Virus record (IMG/VR): IMGVR_UViG_3300031566_000035
Location: 1 to 57,447 of that record
Strand: one strand, 5' to 3'
Source: a virus
Length of the DNA stretch: 57,447 bases
In this document: positions 31,636 through 39,446 of the stretch, one piece after another
How the letters are laid out: each line of letters starts with the position of its first letter
Position numbering within the stretch: the first letter of the stretch is position 1
Notes under the pieces: generated by a model
What the model saw: only the letters and a program-made list of their open reading frames with translations
Told to the model about the DNA's origin: nothing
The model's database searches: none
Program-made: the position numbers and the translations under genes

Positions 31636-31965
31636 ATGAACGAAGCATTGAGAACACGAATAGACGAACATTGTCAAATGGTAAAATGTGGCGTAAAGCC
31701 ATTAAGTTTATTGACATATCAAGCAAGGTATCACGAAGAAGTAATAAATATCATAAAAGATTACGATCTTTATTATTCATCTGAACCAAATGGCAAAGGA
31801 TGGCTGACAATTTATATTTATAAAAACAAAGCAATTGGATTCCTGATCCCGGAATTGCCAAAAACCCCTAAAAAACCAATCGAACATGCTTTAGTTGGAT
31901 TGTTTTTGGGATATGGCATAGATTCGATTTGTGAATTTATATTTAAAAAATATAATTTATTTTGA
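31636..31965 (+). CDS. Hypothetical protein (109 aa)
   Basis: 109 residues from ATG 31636. Mixed alpha/beta with a hydrophobic stretch near the end (EHALVGLFLGYGIDSI). Family not recognised. Confidence 0.5.
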   Translation: MNEALRTRIDEHCQMVKCGVKPLSLLTYQARYHEEVINIIKDYDLYYSSEPNGKGWLTIYIYKNKAIGFLIPELPKTPKKPIEHALVGLFLGYGIDSICEFIFKKYNLF

Positions 31966-31993
31966 ACGGCATATAAAATACTGGCAAGAAACG

Positions 31994-32374
31994 ATGGATG
32001 AAATTTATATAGCTCAAATGGATTACGGATATGGCAAGAGTGATAAAAGTTGGTTGCCTTGCACTAAAGATGATGAATTTATTTACTTTAAGAGAGACGA
32101 AAATGGCGTACACGCTTGGCACTGTAATAAAGTATCATTAAGTGACCATAGATTACTTGATTTGAAACCACAAGCTTTTAAAATTATGTGGGAATATGCG
32201 ATAATACCAATTAGCTTTAAAGATTACAATGAGTATGTTGATTGTTTAAATGATTATGGAAAAGAGGGGTGGATATTTGGAGCAATGATACGGACTTACG
32301 AAGATTCACCAATGATAGGAATTACGACACACGACTATGTATGCAGACGTGCGAATAATTTTTATTGTTTATAA
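31994..32374 (+). CDS. Hypothetical protein before cluster 3 (126 aa)
   Basis: 126 residues from ATG 31994; the frame open from 31931 overlaps the previous gene. Rich in Asp, Tyr and Trp. TAA stop is the first part of the left half of site 26 (TAATC). Confidence 0.5.
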   Translation: MDEIYIAQMDYGYGKSDKSWLPCTKDDEFIYFKRDENGVHAWHCNKVSLSDHRLLDLKPQAFKIMWEYAIIPISFKDYNEYVDCLNDYGKEGWIFGAMIRTYEDSPMIGITTHDYVCRRANNFYCL

Positions 32375-32393
32375 TCTTCGATGCGTATGTTGA

Positions 32394-32432
32394 GTGAACC
32401 CGATGTCGCATTTTAGCGACCCGTGAGTTCAC
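32394..32432 (+). other. Stable hairpin in the loop of site 26
   Basis: GTGAACCCG/GTGAGTTCAC and GTCGC/GCGAC pair around ATTTTA. No T-run follows, so it is not an ordinary terminator. It may help bring the distant halves of the site together. Confidence 0.55.
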
Positions 32433-32465
32433 GAAGAAACATCCATAACGTAAAAATACAGAAAA

Positions 32466-32795
32466 ATGAAAACAGAAAAAGAAAAATTAATTGATGCTCA
32501 AAAAGAGTATATTAAATTTTTAGATAAATACATAAGTGGAGTTTCAATGTATTTACATGTTCACGGACAAATTCAAAATGATAAAGATGTTAAGAAAGGA
32601 AAACTTATGAGGGATAAAATATCAGAATTAGAAAAATCAATTAATCCTCAGAATGAACCCGCTGGGCATCGAAGATTAGAGGATAATAAGGTTCAAAAAA
32701 AGCCTTGTCCTCATCCGGGAATCATGTGTTTTGACACAATGAAACCTGTTAAATGTTGGAAATGTGATAAATTATTAAGTAAAAAAGGCGATTGA
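32466..32795 (+). CDS. Protein in a site loop with C-terminal zinc motif (109 aa)
   Basis: 109 residues: helical N-terminal part, then CPHPGIMCF ... CWKCDKLL (about 81-104), a probable zinc knuckle. Lies between the halves of site 26. Function unknown. Confidence 0.55.
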   Translation: MKTEKEKLIDAQKEYIKFLDKYISGVSMYLHVHGQIQNDKDVKKGKLMRDKISELEKSINPQNEPAGHRRLEDNKVQKKPCPHPGIMCFDTMKPVKCWKCDKLLSKKGD

Positions 32796-32876
32796 ACCGT
32801 TCGTTTTTACGATATTAACCATACCGCTTGTTAGCGTTTCGTTTTTGAGCGTTGGCGGTAGAAAACTTAAAATATC

Positions 32877-33215
32877 ATGGGAGAAACAGCAGACATGATA
32901 CTTGATGGTATCTTAGATGAACAAACAGGTGAATATATCGGTGAGGCGGTAGGATATCCACGGACAATGCAGAAAGGATGTTATAACTCAATTAAAAAAC
33001 GAAAGCCTAAACGAAACATTAAATATGCGATGAAAGGCGAAAGTTTAGGAGGGTTGCATTTAGTGGGAAAGAACGCTATAATCGAAAATGTAGGTGAATG
33101 TGAAATTGTGGACTATATAGGGAAAAGAGGTCGTAAAAGATATGTTTTGATTGATAATGAAGGTAAAGAACATAGAGTTGAATTTAGCAGTATGACGCTG
33201 TGCGTTGGCAAATGA
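32877..33215 (+). CDS. Cassette protein (112 aa)
   Basis: 112 residues. The C-terminal half (VDYIGKRGRKRYVLIDNEGK) looks like a small beta-barrel or SH3-like fold; basic middle (KKRKPKRNIK). Cassette ends TTAGCGTT/AACGCTAA are complementary. Possibly nucleic-acid binding. Confidence 0.55.
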   Translation: MGETADMILDGILDEQTGEYIGEAVGYPRTMQKGCYNSIKKRKPKRNIKYAMKGESLGGLHLVGKNAIIENVGECEIVDYIGKRGRKRYVLIDNEGKEHRVEFSSMTLCVGK

Positions 33216-33500
33216 ACGCTAACGGTAAAGCTATGTTGCGTGCGAGAATACAGAAAAATAATTATACGTTAAATAAAAAAAATAGAAATTATGAGTGCAA
33301 AGGATTTTAAAAGAAAAAAAGCAATTGCATTTTTAGGGTTAATTGGAGTTAAAACAGACACTAAAATAAACCTAGAACATGGAAAAGATTGTGGTGCTAC
33401 AATGAAATTAATAGATATTATGGTTGCGTTTTATGATGATATGTGCGATACACAAAAAAACACCGTATGCAATTGCACAAAAAGCTAGCGGTGTTGACTT
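33215..33500 (+). repeat. attC-like site 27 (decayed right half)
   Basis: Left half GCTAACGGTAAAGCTATGTT (33218-33237), then GCGTGCG is clear. The best right half is CCGTATGCAATTGCACAAAA then AGCTAGCGG (to 33491), where GTTA has become GCTA. Probably an inactivated site. Confidence 0.4.
33291..33488 (+). CDS. Protein in the loop of site 27 (65 aa)
   Basis: 65 residues, helical, with four Cys near the end (CDTQKNTVCNC). No family. The 3' end runs into the decayed right half. Confidence 0.5.
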   Translation: MSAKDFKRKKAIAFLGLIGVKTDTKINLEHGKDCGATMKLIDIMVAFYDDMCDTQKNTVCNCTKS

Positions 33501-33545
33501 GGTGTTTACGTGTACTTGCGGCGAAAAAATAAACTTATAATATGG

Positions 33546-33606
33546 TTGCTAATGTTAGTATAAGTGGCGTTTTTTCTATGCCATTTATACATTGTTACCT
33601 GACTGG
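33546..33606 (+). repeat. attC-like site 28 (compact)
   Basis: Left half GCTAATGTTAGTATAAGTGG (33548-33567), then CG; right half ATGCCATTTATACATTGTTA (33578-33597). About 60 bp. Cassette head TTACCTG; the tail is CAGGTACG at 34325, one base short of CAGGTAACG. Confidence 0.8.
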
Positions 33607-33734
33607 TACGATTTATAAGCCTAAAACTTTGATTTAAGCACACAATAAGTAACTATTTATTTTTTAGCGTTGGCAAATTAATGAGGCACGAATTAAAATA
33701 TTTACAAAATAATTAAAATAATTTGCTTTTATAG

Positions 33735-33764
33735 TTGATAATTACAAAATAAGTTATATATTTG
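33735..33764 (+). promoter_or_regulatory. Promoter inside a cassette
   Basis: TTG (33735-33737), 19 bases, TATATTTG (33757-33764), a perfect Bacteroidota promoter, 29 bases before the ATG of 33793. It lies within the cassette between sites 28 and 29, making that cassette self-expressing. Confidence 0.75.
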
Positions 33765-33792
33765 TAGTGTAAGAAACAAACAAATAGAAATT

Positions 33793-34080
33793 ATGAAAAG
33801 AAATGTGTGGATACCAAAAATGACAAAAGGAAGATTAGAAAGATTATTAGCCAAATCAAAGTTAACTAATGATGAAAAAGAAGATTTGTTAGACTACAAG
33901 TATTTTTTACTTAATCAAAAAGTTTGTGCTTATGAGAAAAAATTAATGGATGCTGTAAGTGTTAATCAAGCAGAAGAGTTTTGCGATATTAGAGGTTGTA
34001 TTTTAGTTCCTAAAAATATGTTTTGGTTAACTAACATAAATCATTTAACTAACGGATTTAAAAGCGAATACTATTTATAA
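33793..34080 (+). CDS. Cassette protein with own promoter (95 aa)
   Basis: 95 residues, basic N-terminus (WIPKMTKGRLERLLAKSKLT), helical. Preceded by the promoter at 33735 and coupled to the next gene (TAATGG). Function not recognised. Confidence 0.6.
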   Translation: MKRNVWIPKMTKGRLERLLAKSKLTNDEKEDLLDYKYFLLNQKVCAYEKKLMDAVSVNQAEEFCDIRGCILVPKNMFWLTNINHLTNGFKSEYYL

Positions 34081-34268
34081 TGGCATACATATACTACAAT
34101 AAAGAATTAAACCAATACAGATTGTTTGGAAGCCTTCCTGTAATGTGTAAGACTTGCGAATTAGATTACACGCATTTACAATACGCATTTAGAAATAATA
34201 AAACGGAATACGAAAACGACACTTTAAAGATTATTAAGGTTACGCTTGAAAGGGGTGGAAAAAAATAA
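34080..34268 (+). CDS. Second gene of the promoter-bearing cassette (62 aa)
   Basis: 62 residues starting at the last base of the previous stop. CKTCELDYTHL (about 22-32) suggests a zinc-binding or redox pair. The two-gene, self-expressed arrangement is reminiscent of toxin-antitoxin cassettes in chromosomal integrons, but no toxin family is recognised. Confidence 0.5.
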   Translation: MAYIYYNKELNQYRLFGSLPVMCKTCELDYTHLQYAFRNNKTEYENDTLKIIKVTLERGGKK

Positions 34269-34322
34269 ATAGTTACGTGTAGATAAAAACAGGTTTTAGA
34301 ATTAAGCACGAACCTAAGTACT

Positions 34323-34457
34323 TGCAGGTACGAAAAAGTATATGATTTCGAGCCGATAAATGGCACGAAACTACAATAACAGAATAAAGTAAATTAATAT
34401 TATAAACTAAGAAGATAGCACCAACACGGCTTGAATTATATACGGTGTTGTGCATCT
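34323..34457 (+). repeat. attC-like site 29 (well formed)
   Basis: Left half GGTACGAAAAAGTATATGAT (34327-34346), then TTCGAGCCG; right half CGGCTTGAATTATATACGGT then GTTGTGCA. Left arm nearly identical to that of site 7. Cassette head TTGTGCA equals the complement of tail TGCACAA. Confidence 0.8.
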
Positions 34458-34474
34458 TTTAAAAATGCGGAATT

Positions 34475-34789
34475 ATGCAAGGAAAATACCTTATAAACAC
34501 AGATGAATGGTTTGTTGCACCAAATGGTAATAGCTACAAAGCAGCGTGGGGAAATGTTGAAATAATAGAAGACACTTCTTTAGGACTAAAAACTAACAGA
34601 AATAGTACAAATTGGTATGCTAGAGTGGGGAGCGAGGACAACCACATAATAATAGCAGGTTGCCAAATACACTACGCTGTTAGATGCGAGAATAAACCTA
34701 ATACAGAACCGAGCGAAGAATGGCAAGCAGATGCAGCCAATGGGCTAAAAGAATATAAAGCACCTGCCCGAATATATATAGCTGAGTAG
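34475..34789 (+). CDS. Cassette protein (104 aa)
   Basis: 104 residues, tryptophan- and Asn-rich, beta-prone (YLINTDEWFVAPNGNSYKAA). No family recognised. Fills the cassette between sites 29 and 30. Confidence 0.55.
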   Translation: MQGKYLINTDEWFVAPNGNSYKAAWGNVEIIEDTSLGLKTNRNSTNWYARVGSEDNHIIIAGCQIHYAVRCENKPNTEPSEEWQADAANGLKEYKAPARIYIAE

Positions 34790-34801
34790 CATTTTTTATT
34801 G

Positions 34802-34862
34802 TGCACAACAACGCTAAGCTGAAATTCGTTTCAATGAATTTTAGCGACCGTTATCAATCGTA
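34802..34862 (+). repeat. attC-like site 30 (compact, end of cluster 3)
   Basis: Left half CAACGCTAAGCTGAAATTCG (34809-34828); right half TGAATTTTAGCGACCGTTAT (34834-34853). About 55 bp. No complementary tail was found for the head TTATCAATC, so this site closes the cluster. Confidence 0.7.
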
Positions 34863-34956
34863 TGACGGAGGCTGAGCTTGTCGAAGCCGAGTAATATGAT
34901 TGACAGGACAGACAAAAAGTTTTTAAATGCAGATTTTTATATAAATTTAAAAAAAA

Positions 34957-35142
34957 ATGAAAATAAACATAACTTGTTCATGTGGAAGGGTATTCGATGT
35001 TATAGGTAATGGGATCAGGTTCATTCATCATGGAAAAGAAAACAAAATAATGTTAAAAGATGAAATAATACGTTGCAAATGCGGATCGGATAACCTTAAT
35101 TTTACGAGTAATTTAAAAATAAAAAAATCGGATTACCCATAA
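34957..35142 (+). CDS. Zinc-ribbon protein (61 aa)
   Basis: 61 residues. CSCG (about 7-10) and CKCG (about 45-48) frame a small zinc ribbon. Ordinary phage-type leader, outside the cassette clusters. Confidence 0.55.
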   Translation: MKINITCSCGRVFDVIGNGIRFIHHGKENKIMLKDEIIRCKCGSDNLNFTSNLKIKKSDYP

Positions 35143-35161
35143 GTAAAGAGCTTTATTTATT

Positions 35162-35191
35162 TTGATTTTGATTAAATATTTATTATATTTG
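35162..35191 (+). promoter_or_regulatory. Promoter of a short RNA
   Basis: TTG (35162-35164), 19 bases, TATATTTG (35184-35191). A terminator lies about 60 bases further on with no ORF in between. Confidence 0.7.
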
Positions 35192-35197
35192 TATCTT

Positions 35198-35277
35198 GTT
35201 TCATGTTTATATATTTAGATTAGATGTTTGGTTAGTAAATTGGTTAAAAAGGGCTATTTCTCGATAGCCTTTTTTTA
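35198..35277 (+). ncRNA. Predicted small RNA of about 80 nt
   Basis: Bounded by a consensus promoter upstream and a strong hairpin-T-run at the end, with no significant ORF. The 5' part is AU-rich and unstructured, ending in the terminator stem. Could act as an antisense or regulatory RNA; its target is unknown. Confidence 0.55.
35246..35276 (+). terminator. Rho-independent terminator
   Basis: AAAAAGGGCTAT, loop TTCTCG, ATAGCCTTTTTTT: a 7-bp core stem extended by A-T pairs, then seven T. One of the clearest terminators in the window. Confidence 0.8.
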
Positions 35278-35317
35278 TTATACAAAACCCGATCCTGATC
35301 TTATAAGAAAATAAATT

Positions 35318-35572
35318 ATGGTTATATCACACATACCGCTAAAGCTAATATTAGTTGAAGACCCAAAGGTTGGAGGTTACACATCTTTTTTTGCGCAATT
35401 CCCAGAAATTTTGGCTCAGGGTGAAACAGAAGATGAGGCAACTGAAAATTTGTTTAAAACGGTTAGTATTGTTTTTAAACACAAGGGTGGTATTGGACAT
35501 GGTGTTAAGAAGAGTGAATATAATGTTATAGAAAAAGACATAAATCTTGACACCTGTGAATGTCGGAAATAA
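35318..35572 (+). CDS. HicB-like protein without HicA
   Basis: 84 residues. KVGGYTSFFAQFPEILAQGE then TEDEATENLF (about 16-45) matches the HicB partial RNase-H fold. No hicA-like RNA-binding toxin gene is adjacent, so this is a solitary antitoxin-like protein, perhaps countering host HicA. Confidence 0.6.
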   Translation: MVISHIPLKLILVEDPKVGGYTSFFAQFPEILAQGETEDEATENLFKTVSIVFKHKGGIGHGVKKSEYNVIEKDINLDTCECRK

Positions 35573-35768
35573 TCCTTTAATTACAAGTCATGGTTTACAC
35601 GAATGGATTTTAAATGCGTTAATATCGACTTTATTTACCTAAAACAAAATAGAACGAATATAAACAATATACATAAATACCTGAAATAAAATATAATAAA
35701 AGGAATAAAAATAAAAAATAAAATATTTAGAATATTTTTATTATCTTAGCATTATAAAATCTCCGAAC

Positions 35769-36251
35769 ATGATAAAAATATTAAAAAACGAAAAAACAGA
35801 AAATGGTAATTTTTTTATATTTTTCAATACCGAAACAAAGGAAAAGGCAAGGATAAAAACAGACAATACATCTGTATTGGCGTTATGCGAACTAATAAAC
35901 GGGGAGCGGATAAATTTAAAACAGGCAGAATGCTTTAATCTTTTGGATTATAAAAGCATCTTATTAGAGAAAAAAGAGACACGTGTACAGTCGGACGTAA
36001 TGGACATATCATATTTATTGGTGAGTATAAACGGGAAAGATTACCTTAAAATCTTCCATAAAGGACAGGATATGCTTTCTTTCAGCTCCGCACCGATCAA
36101 AAACATAAAATCCTTTATGGCTTATACGGAAAAAAAACTACAAGATGTCGAATGGGGCTTGATTGATGAGCGATCCGCTATTATAGAATCATCGGAATCC
36201 ATCCTTTCTGGAATAAGAAAAGCCAATGGTTTTTATTCAATAAAAAAATAA
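35769..36251 (+). CDS. Hypothetical protein before the iteron region (160 aa)
   Basis: 160 residues, alpha/beta, no known motif. Preceded by an AT-rich stretch with TATCTTAGC that could be a promoter, and followed immediately by 23-bp iterons. By position it might bind them, but this is inference. Confidence 0.5.
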   Translation: MIKILKNEKTENGNFFIFFNTETKEKARIKTDNTSVLALCELINGERINLKQAECFNLLDYKSILLEKKETRVQSDVMDISYLLVSINGKDYLKIFHKGQDMLSFSSAPIKNIKSFMAYTEKKLQDVEWGLIDERSAIIESSESILSGIRKANGFYSIKK

Positions 36252-36252
36252 T

Positions 36253-36363
36253 TTATTTATATCCGTATTTATTATTTATAACTGCATTTACCTTTTATTT
36301 ATAGTGCCATTTATGCTTTATTTATGGCGCCATTTATCGTTTATTTATGGTTGCATTTATATA
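36253..36363. repeat. 23-bp iterons (four units plus a partial)
   Basis: Units start at 36272, 36295, 36318 and 36341, exactly 23 bp apart, each TTATTTAT followed by a variable GC-containing core and CATTTA. A partial unit is at 36253. The 353-bp gap between genes 35769-36251 and 36605-36910 also holds an extremely AT-rich block (36380-36540). The layout resembles iteron-type replication origins. Confidence 0.65.
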
Positions 36364-36604
36364 TGGCGCATTAGCCCAATATAGATATATAGACACAGCG
36401 CATATGTATTAATATATATAAGAACCTTTAATTGCTATAAATAATGTACATATGTTATAATGCTTCAACTATTTGTAATTAATATAAACAACATATATAA
36501 AATATTGATAATGAAATAATTTGAAATGAAGCTTAAAAAAACGCTTGACAAATTTCTTAATTTGCTGTAGATTAGCAGAAAATTATTAACCAAAAACTTG
36601 CAAA

Positions 36605-36910
36605 ATGAAAACGATTAAATCAAACAAATTAAATTTAAAAACCATGAAAAACTTGAAAAATGCAATTACAGACAATCTAATTAATTATTATGCGAATTCA
36701 ATTAATTTATTCGATTTTGTCGAAAATAATATTTCGCCATTCATTGAAATTTCTGAAGAATCAAAAGAAACAATACGATTGATAATATCGCAAAGCCAAA
36801 GAGGGTGGTATGCAATTGAATGCGATGAGGAAGGGCCCACAAAAGAACAGGACGAAGAAATGGACGCCTATATAGAATCGGTAACGGCCGAAATTTTAAA
36901 TTCACTATAA
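36605..36910 (+). CDS. Hypothetical acidic protein (101 aa)
   Basis: 101 residues (a start at 36644 would give 88). Acidic, helical. Its leader AAAAACTTGCAAAATGAAAA is the same as that of gene 37487. Confidence 0.5.
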   Translation: MKTIKSNKLNLKTMKNLKNAITDNLINYYANSINLFDFVENNISPFIEISEESKETIRLIISQSQRGWYAIECDEEGPTKEQDEEMDAYIESVTAEILNSL

Positions 36911-36921
36911 AAAATAAAACC

Positions 36922-37173
36922 ATGAAATTCACAAAAGATCACTACAAGTTAATCAAGGACAGGTTTATAAATCTTGGAATTGATGCAATTATAGAACACC
37001 AAGCATATTGCTTGCTCAATAATTATTCAAAAACAAGATTTGTGTGGGGGGTTTATTGGGAAGCCGAGGATGAAAATTCAAGGTTGGATACATCCAATTA
37101 TTCGGACATACACATCGAAACGGCCATAACAACGGCAATAAAAGAACTATTAAAAGATAAATACCTTTATTAA
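36922..37173 (+). CDS. Hypothetical protein (83 aa)
   Basis: 83 residues, with a TRFVWGVYWEAEDENSRL segment in the middle. No family. Close behind the previous gene. Confidence 0.5.
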   Translation: MKFTKDHYKLIKDRFINLGIDAIIEHQAYCLLNNYSKTRFVWGVYWEAEDENSRLDTSNYSDIHIETAITTAIKELLKDKYLY

Positions 37174-37189
37174 ATCGCTTTAACACCCC

Positions 37190-37214
37190 TGCCCCACGGG
37201 CAGTATTTCAAACA
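37190..37214 (+). terminator. GC-rich hairpin, possible attenuator
   Basis: CTGCCC, loop CAC, GGGCAG is a strong short stem between two early genes, but only ATTT follows, so it is more likely a pause or processing site than a full terminator. Confidence 0.35.
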
Positions 37215-37241
37215 AAAATCAATTAAAATAAACATAACATC

Positions 37242-37466
37242 ATGAAAACATCGATAAAAGAAGTATTTGAAAGCGGAAGTTGGATGATCCAACGAATCCA
37301 TCAAGGAACAAGCAACAAGACAAGGCGCATTGATGCAAAGCGAAGATTCCCAGAAGCTGATGGAAAGAATTCATTTTCAGAATGGTGCAGCACTGCATAC
37401 GCCGATAGGTTGGCGAGAGAACATTATGGGAAAAATACCAATGATTTTATGTGTTTTTGCTATTAA
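37242..37466 (+). CDS. Basic small protein (74 aa)
   Basis: 74 residues with an Arg/Lys-rich region (NKTRRIDAKRRFPEADGK). No known domain. Nucleic-acid binding possible. Confidence 0.5.
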   Translation: MKTSIKEVFESGSWMIQRIHQGTSNKTRRIDAKRRFPEADGKNSFSEWCSTAYADRLAREHYGKNTNDFMCFCY

Positions 37467-37486
37467 ATAATTTAAAAACTTGCAAA

Positions 37487-37693
37487 ATGAAAAAACTAAC
37501 AAAAAAAGAATTAGCGGAATGGTATGTTAGCGCTCATTCCGACTGCGGACACGTATTATATTTTTCAGGGGATCCCCGTTCAGCGGTAACCGAAGATTAT
37601 TTTTTTAAACACCTGATGAAAAAAAGGAGAGGGGAATTGGTCGAATTGATCTATAACCATTCAGACGAGGGTAGGGCGTTTTTAAACAAATAA
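37487..37693 (+). CDS. Hypothetical protein (68 aa)
   Basis: 68 residues from ATG 37487, with a His/Cys pair near SAHSDCGHVLYFSGDP (about 14-29). Function unknown. Shares its leader with gene 36605. Confidence 0.5.
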   Translation: MKKLTKKELAEWYVSAHSDCGHVLYFSGDPRSAVTEDYFFKHLMKKRRGELVELIYNHSDEGRAFLNK

Positions 37694-37761
37694 TCAAAAA
37701 AAATGAAAGAAATTTCAACAAATAATTAGGATTTTAAACAAATATTAAATAACTTAGCATT

Positions 37762-38541
37762 ATGGAAACCAAAGTATTACATAATAAATTCAAATATATA
37801 TTGGAAGGATTGGCCCCTGCCGGAAAGGAAGAGGAAGGGCATCTGTACATTGAAGTTGACGGGCTTACATATGACGTTACAGCGAAGCCCGACATATACC
37901 ATGTAATGGCGTACGATAGGCCAAGGAATACAATAACGGTGGATACATGGCTGCCCGTGTTCCCCGGGTTTTACGGGACTATTTTCGATCACGGCGAAGC
38001 CATCGACATTGAACGCGAAAACATTGAACAGGACAGAAAGGATAAAGGGTTATCACCACCGCTCACACAAAAAGAAATCGAAAGCATTGACTTCGATATA
38101 AATTCAAGGATGAATGACATTGCAGCGAAATGTTGTGGAATAATGGAAATGGAACTATCAGGCTTCGTACACTCAATAGAATTCCAGGGAGTCCATAGCC
38201 CACGCTCCTACAACTTCACGAACGATCAGATCAATTGCCGTATCACGTTCGACATGCAGGCGGCCAGGAAATACATAACGGATGACATTGAAGCATTCAA
38301 GGCCCACCTAAAGGAACGGTACACATCAAGGGATGGGTTTATCCCATTGCAATCAAGCGACGCAAAAGATTGGCAATTCTACGATGTGCTAAGGGACGAA
38401 CACAAAGCGGGCGAAGTACTCCAGTTTATCTGCAACCAACAGGGCATAACAGATGAAGACCTGCAAGAGGCCTCAATGATGTACATCAGCGCCAATAACT
38501 ACGATTACGAGAAGCACGAGATAATCATTAACAACAAGTGA
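37762..38541 (+). CDS. Bacteroidota mobile-element type protein, higher GC
   Basis: 259 residues. GC content is visibly higher than in flanking genes. DTWLPVFPGFYGTIFD (about 61-76) and NFTNDQINCRITFDMQAARK (about 150-169) are recurrent features of large Bacteroidota plasmid/conjugative-element proteins of unknown role. Probably a recent acquisition. A strong terminator follows. Confidence 0.55.
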   Translation: METKVLHNKFKYILEGLAPAGKEEEGHLYIEVDGLTYDVTAKPDIYHVMAYDRPRNTITVDTWLPVFPGFYGTIFDHGEAIDIERENIEQDRKDKGLSPPLTQKEIESIDFDINSRMNDIAAKCCGIMEMELSGFVHSIEFQGVHSPRSYNFTNDQINCRITFDMQAARKYITDDIEAFKAHLKERYTSRDGFIPLQSSDAKDWQFYDVLRDEHKAGEVLQFICNQQGITDEDLQEASMMYISANNYDYEKHEIIINNK

Positions 38542-38561
38542 ATATGTAAGCTAAACAATTT

Positions 38562-38597
38562 AAAACCCCTCTCAATAACAACAGAGGGGTTTTTTTA
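38562..38597 (+). terminator. Strong terminator
   Basis: AAAACCCCTCT pairs with AGAGGGGTTTT around an AT-rich loop, followed by seven T. It ends the early transcript before a long non-coding stretch. Confidence 0.8.
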
Positions 38598-38599
38598 TG

Positions 38600-39275
38600 C
38601 AATAACACACCAAACCAATACAAAAGAAGCATACTTACAGTAAAGCCCTGTCTATACTATCCGGATCAAAACAAACCAAACTATCCAAAGGCTAAAACAA
38701 ACCCAAAGAAGATCAAAGCAAACCCCATAACTTGTGGAATAAAGGGTTAATGGGCAATTGTCTTTTTTAAATCCTTTTCATGTGCGCAAGAATAACGCCC
38801 TGTAATGAACGATAACACACTTATAGTATCCATACATAGGATAATATTAAAGACCTGTTAGGTGCGCTTATATGAAGCTATATGGGTAGATTATCAGGGG
38901 GGCTGTTGAATGGTTAAAGGCAGACTTATTACTATCATTATAACTTATTGATTAATAGTGCATTAACACCTACTTAACATAATGGTAATTATAGGACAAA
39001 TAAATAAATATAATATACTGACACAGTGATGGTTATAAATACGTCATAAATCTTTAACATCTTTTTTGCGTTTTCGTTTTGCCCGATAGGGCCTTTTCCC
39101 TCCTATAATTACCAAACACAAAACCTAAAATAACTTTTTGGATTCGTTATAAATTACGGATATAGTTGTATATGTTACAAAAATGTAGTATTATTGCCGA
39201 TAGAACACAACAAAGATGTAGTATTGATAATTTTAAGGGGTCATTCCGCCTTGATGATGACATTAATTTTTATTG
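38600..39275. other. Long non-coding region
   Basis: No ORF of usable length in about 680 bp. It contains a 13-bp inverted repeat (GGTAATTATAGGA at 38984-38996, complement at 39101-39113), a short hairpin GCCCGATAGGGC (39081-39092) followed by CTTTT, and two copies of ATGTAGTATT (39183 and 39215). Could hold a second origin, a packaging or attachment site, or regulatory sequence; nothing decisive is visible. Confidence 0.5.
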
Positions 39276-39406
39276 TTGGTAATGGAAAAGAATATGAATA
39301 ATAAGGGAGTAAGGCACGGGTAAGAGTCCCGTAGAAATAGGTGAAGTGTCGATAGGGCAATCAGCCAACTGCAATCCTACCCTTATTATTTATTGTTGTA
39401 TGTCTT
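39276..39406 (+). repeat. attC-like site 31 (structured loop; start of cluster 4)
   Basis: Left half GGTAATGGAAAAGAATATGA (39278-39297), then ATAATAAGGG; right half CCCTTATTATTTATTGTTGT (39380-39399). The loop (39309-39379) is non-coding but structured, with ACGGG/CCCGT. Head TTGTATGTC has only a partial matching tail (GATACAATG). Confidence 0.6.
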
Positions 39407-39446
39407 TTTAAATTGTAGATAACGCACCGTGCGCGGAGTGAAACGG

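Larger units (their letters stand above)
32367..32841 (+). repeat. attC-like site 26 (start of cluster 3, gene in loop)
   Basis: Left half ATAATCTTCGATGCGTATGT (32371-32390); right half GATATTAACCATACCGCTTG then TTAGCG (to 32835). TAAT instead of TAAC. The loop holds a hairpin (32394-32432) and gene 32466-32795. Cassette head TTAGCGTT matches tail AACGCTAA. Confidence 0.6.

Noticed and set aside
38984-39113. 13-bp inverted repeat as ends of an insertion sequence
   Set aside because: The enclosed 105 bp has no ORF and no flanking target duplication was seen.
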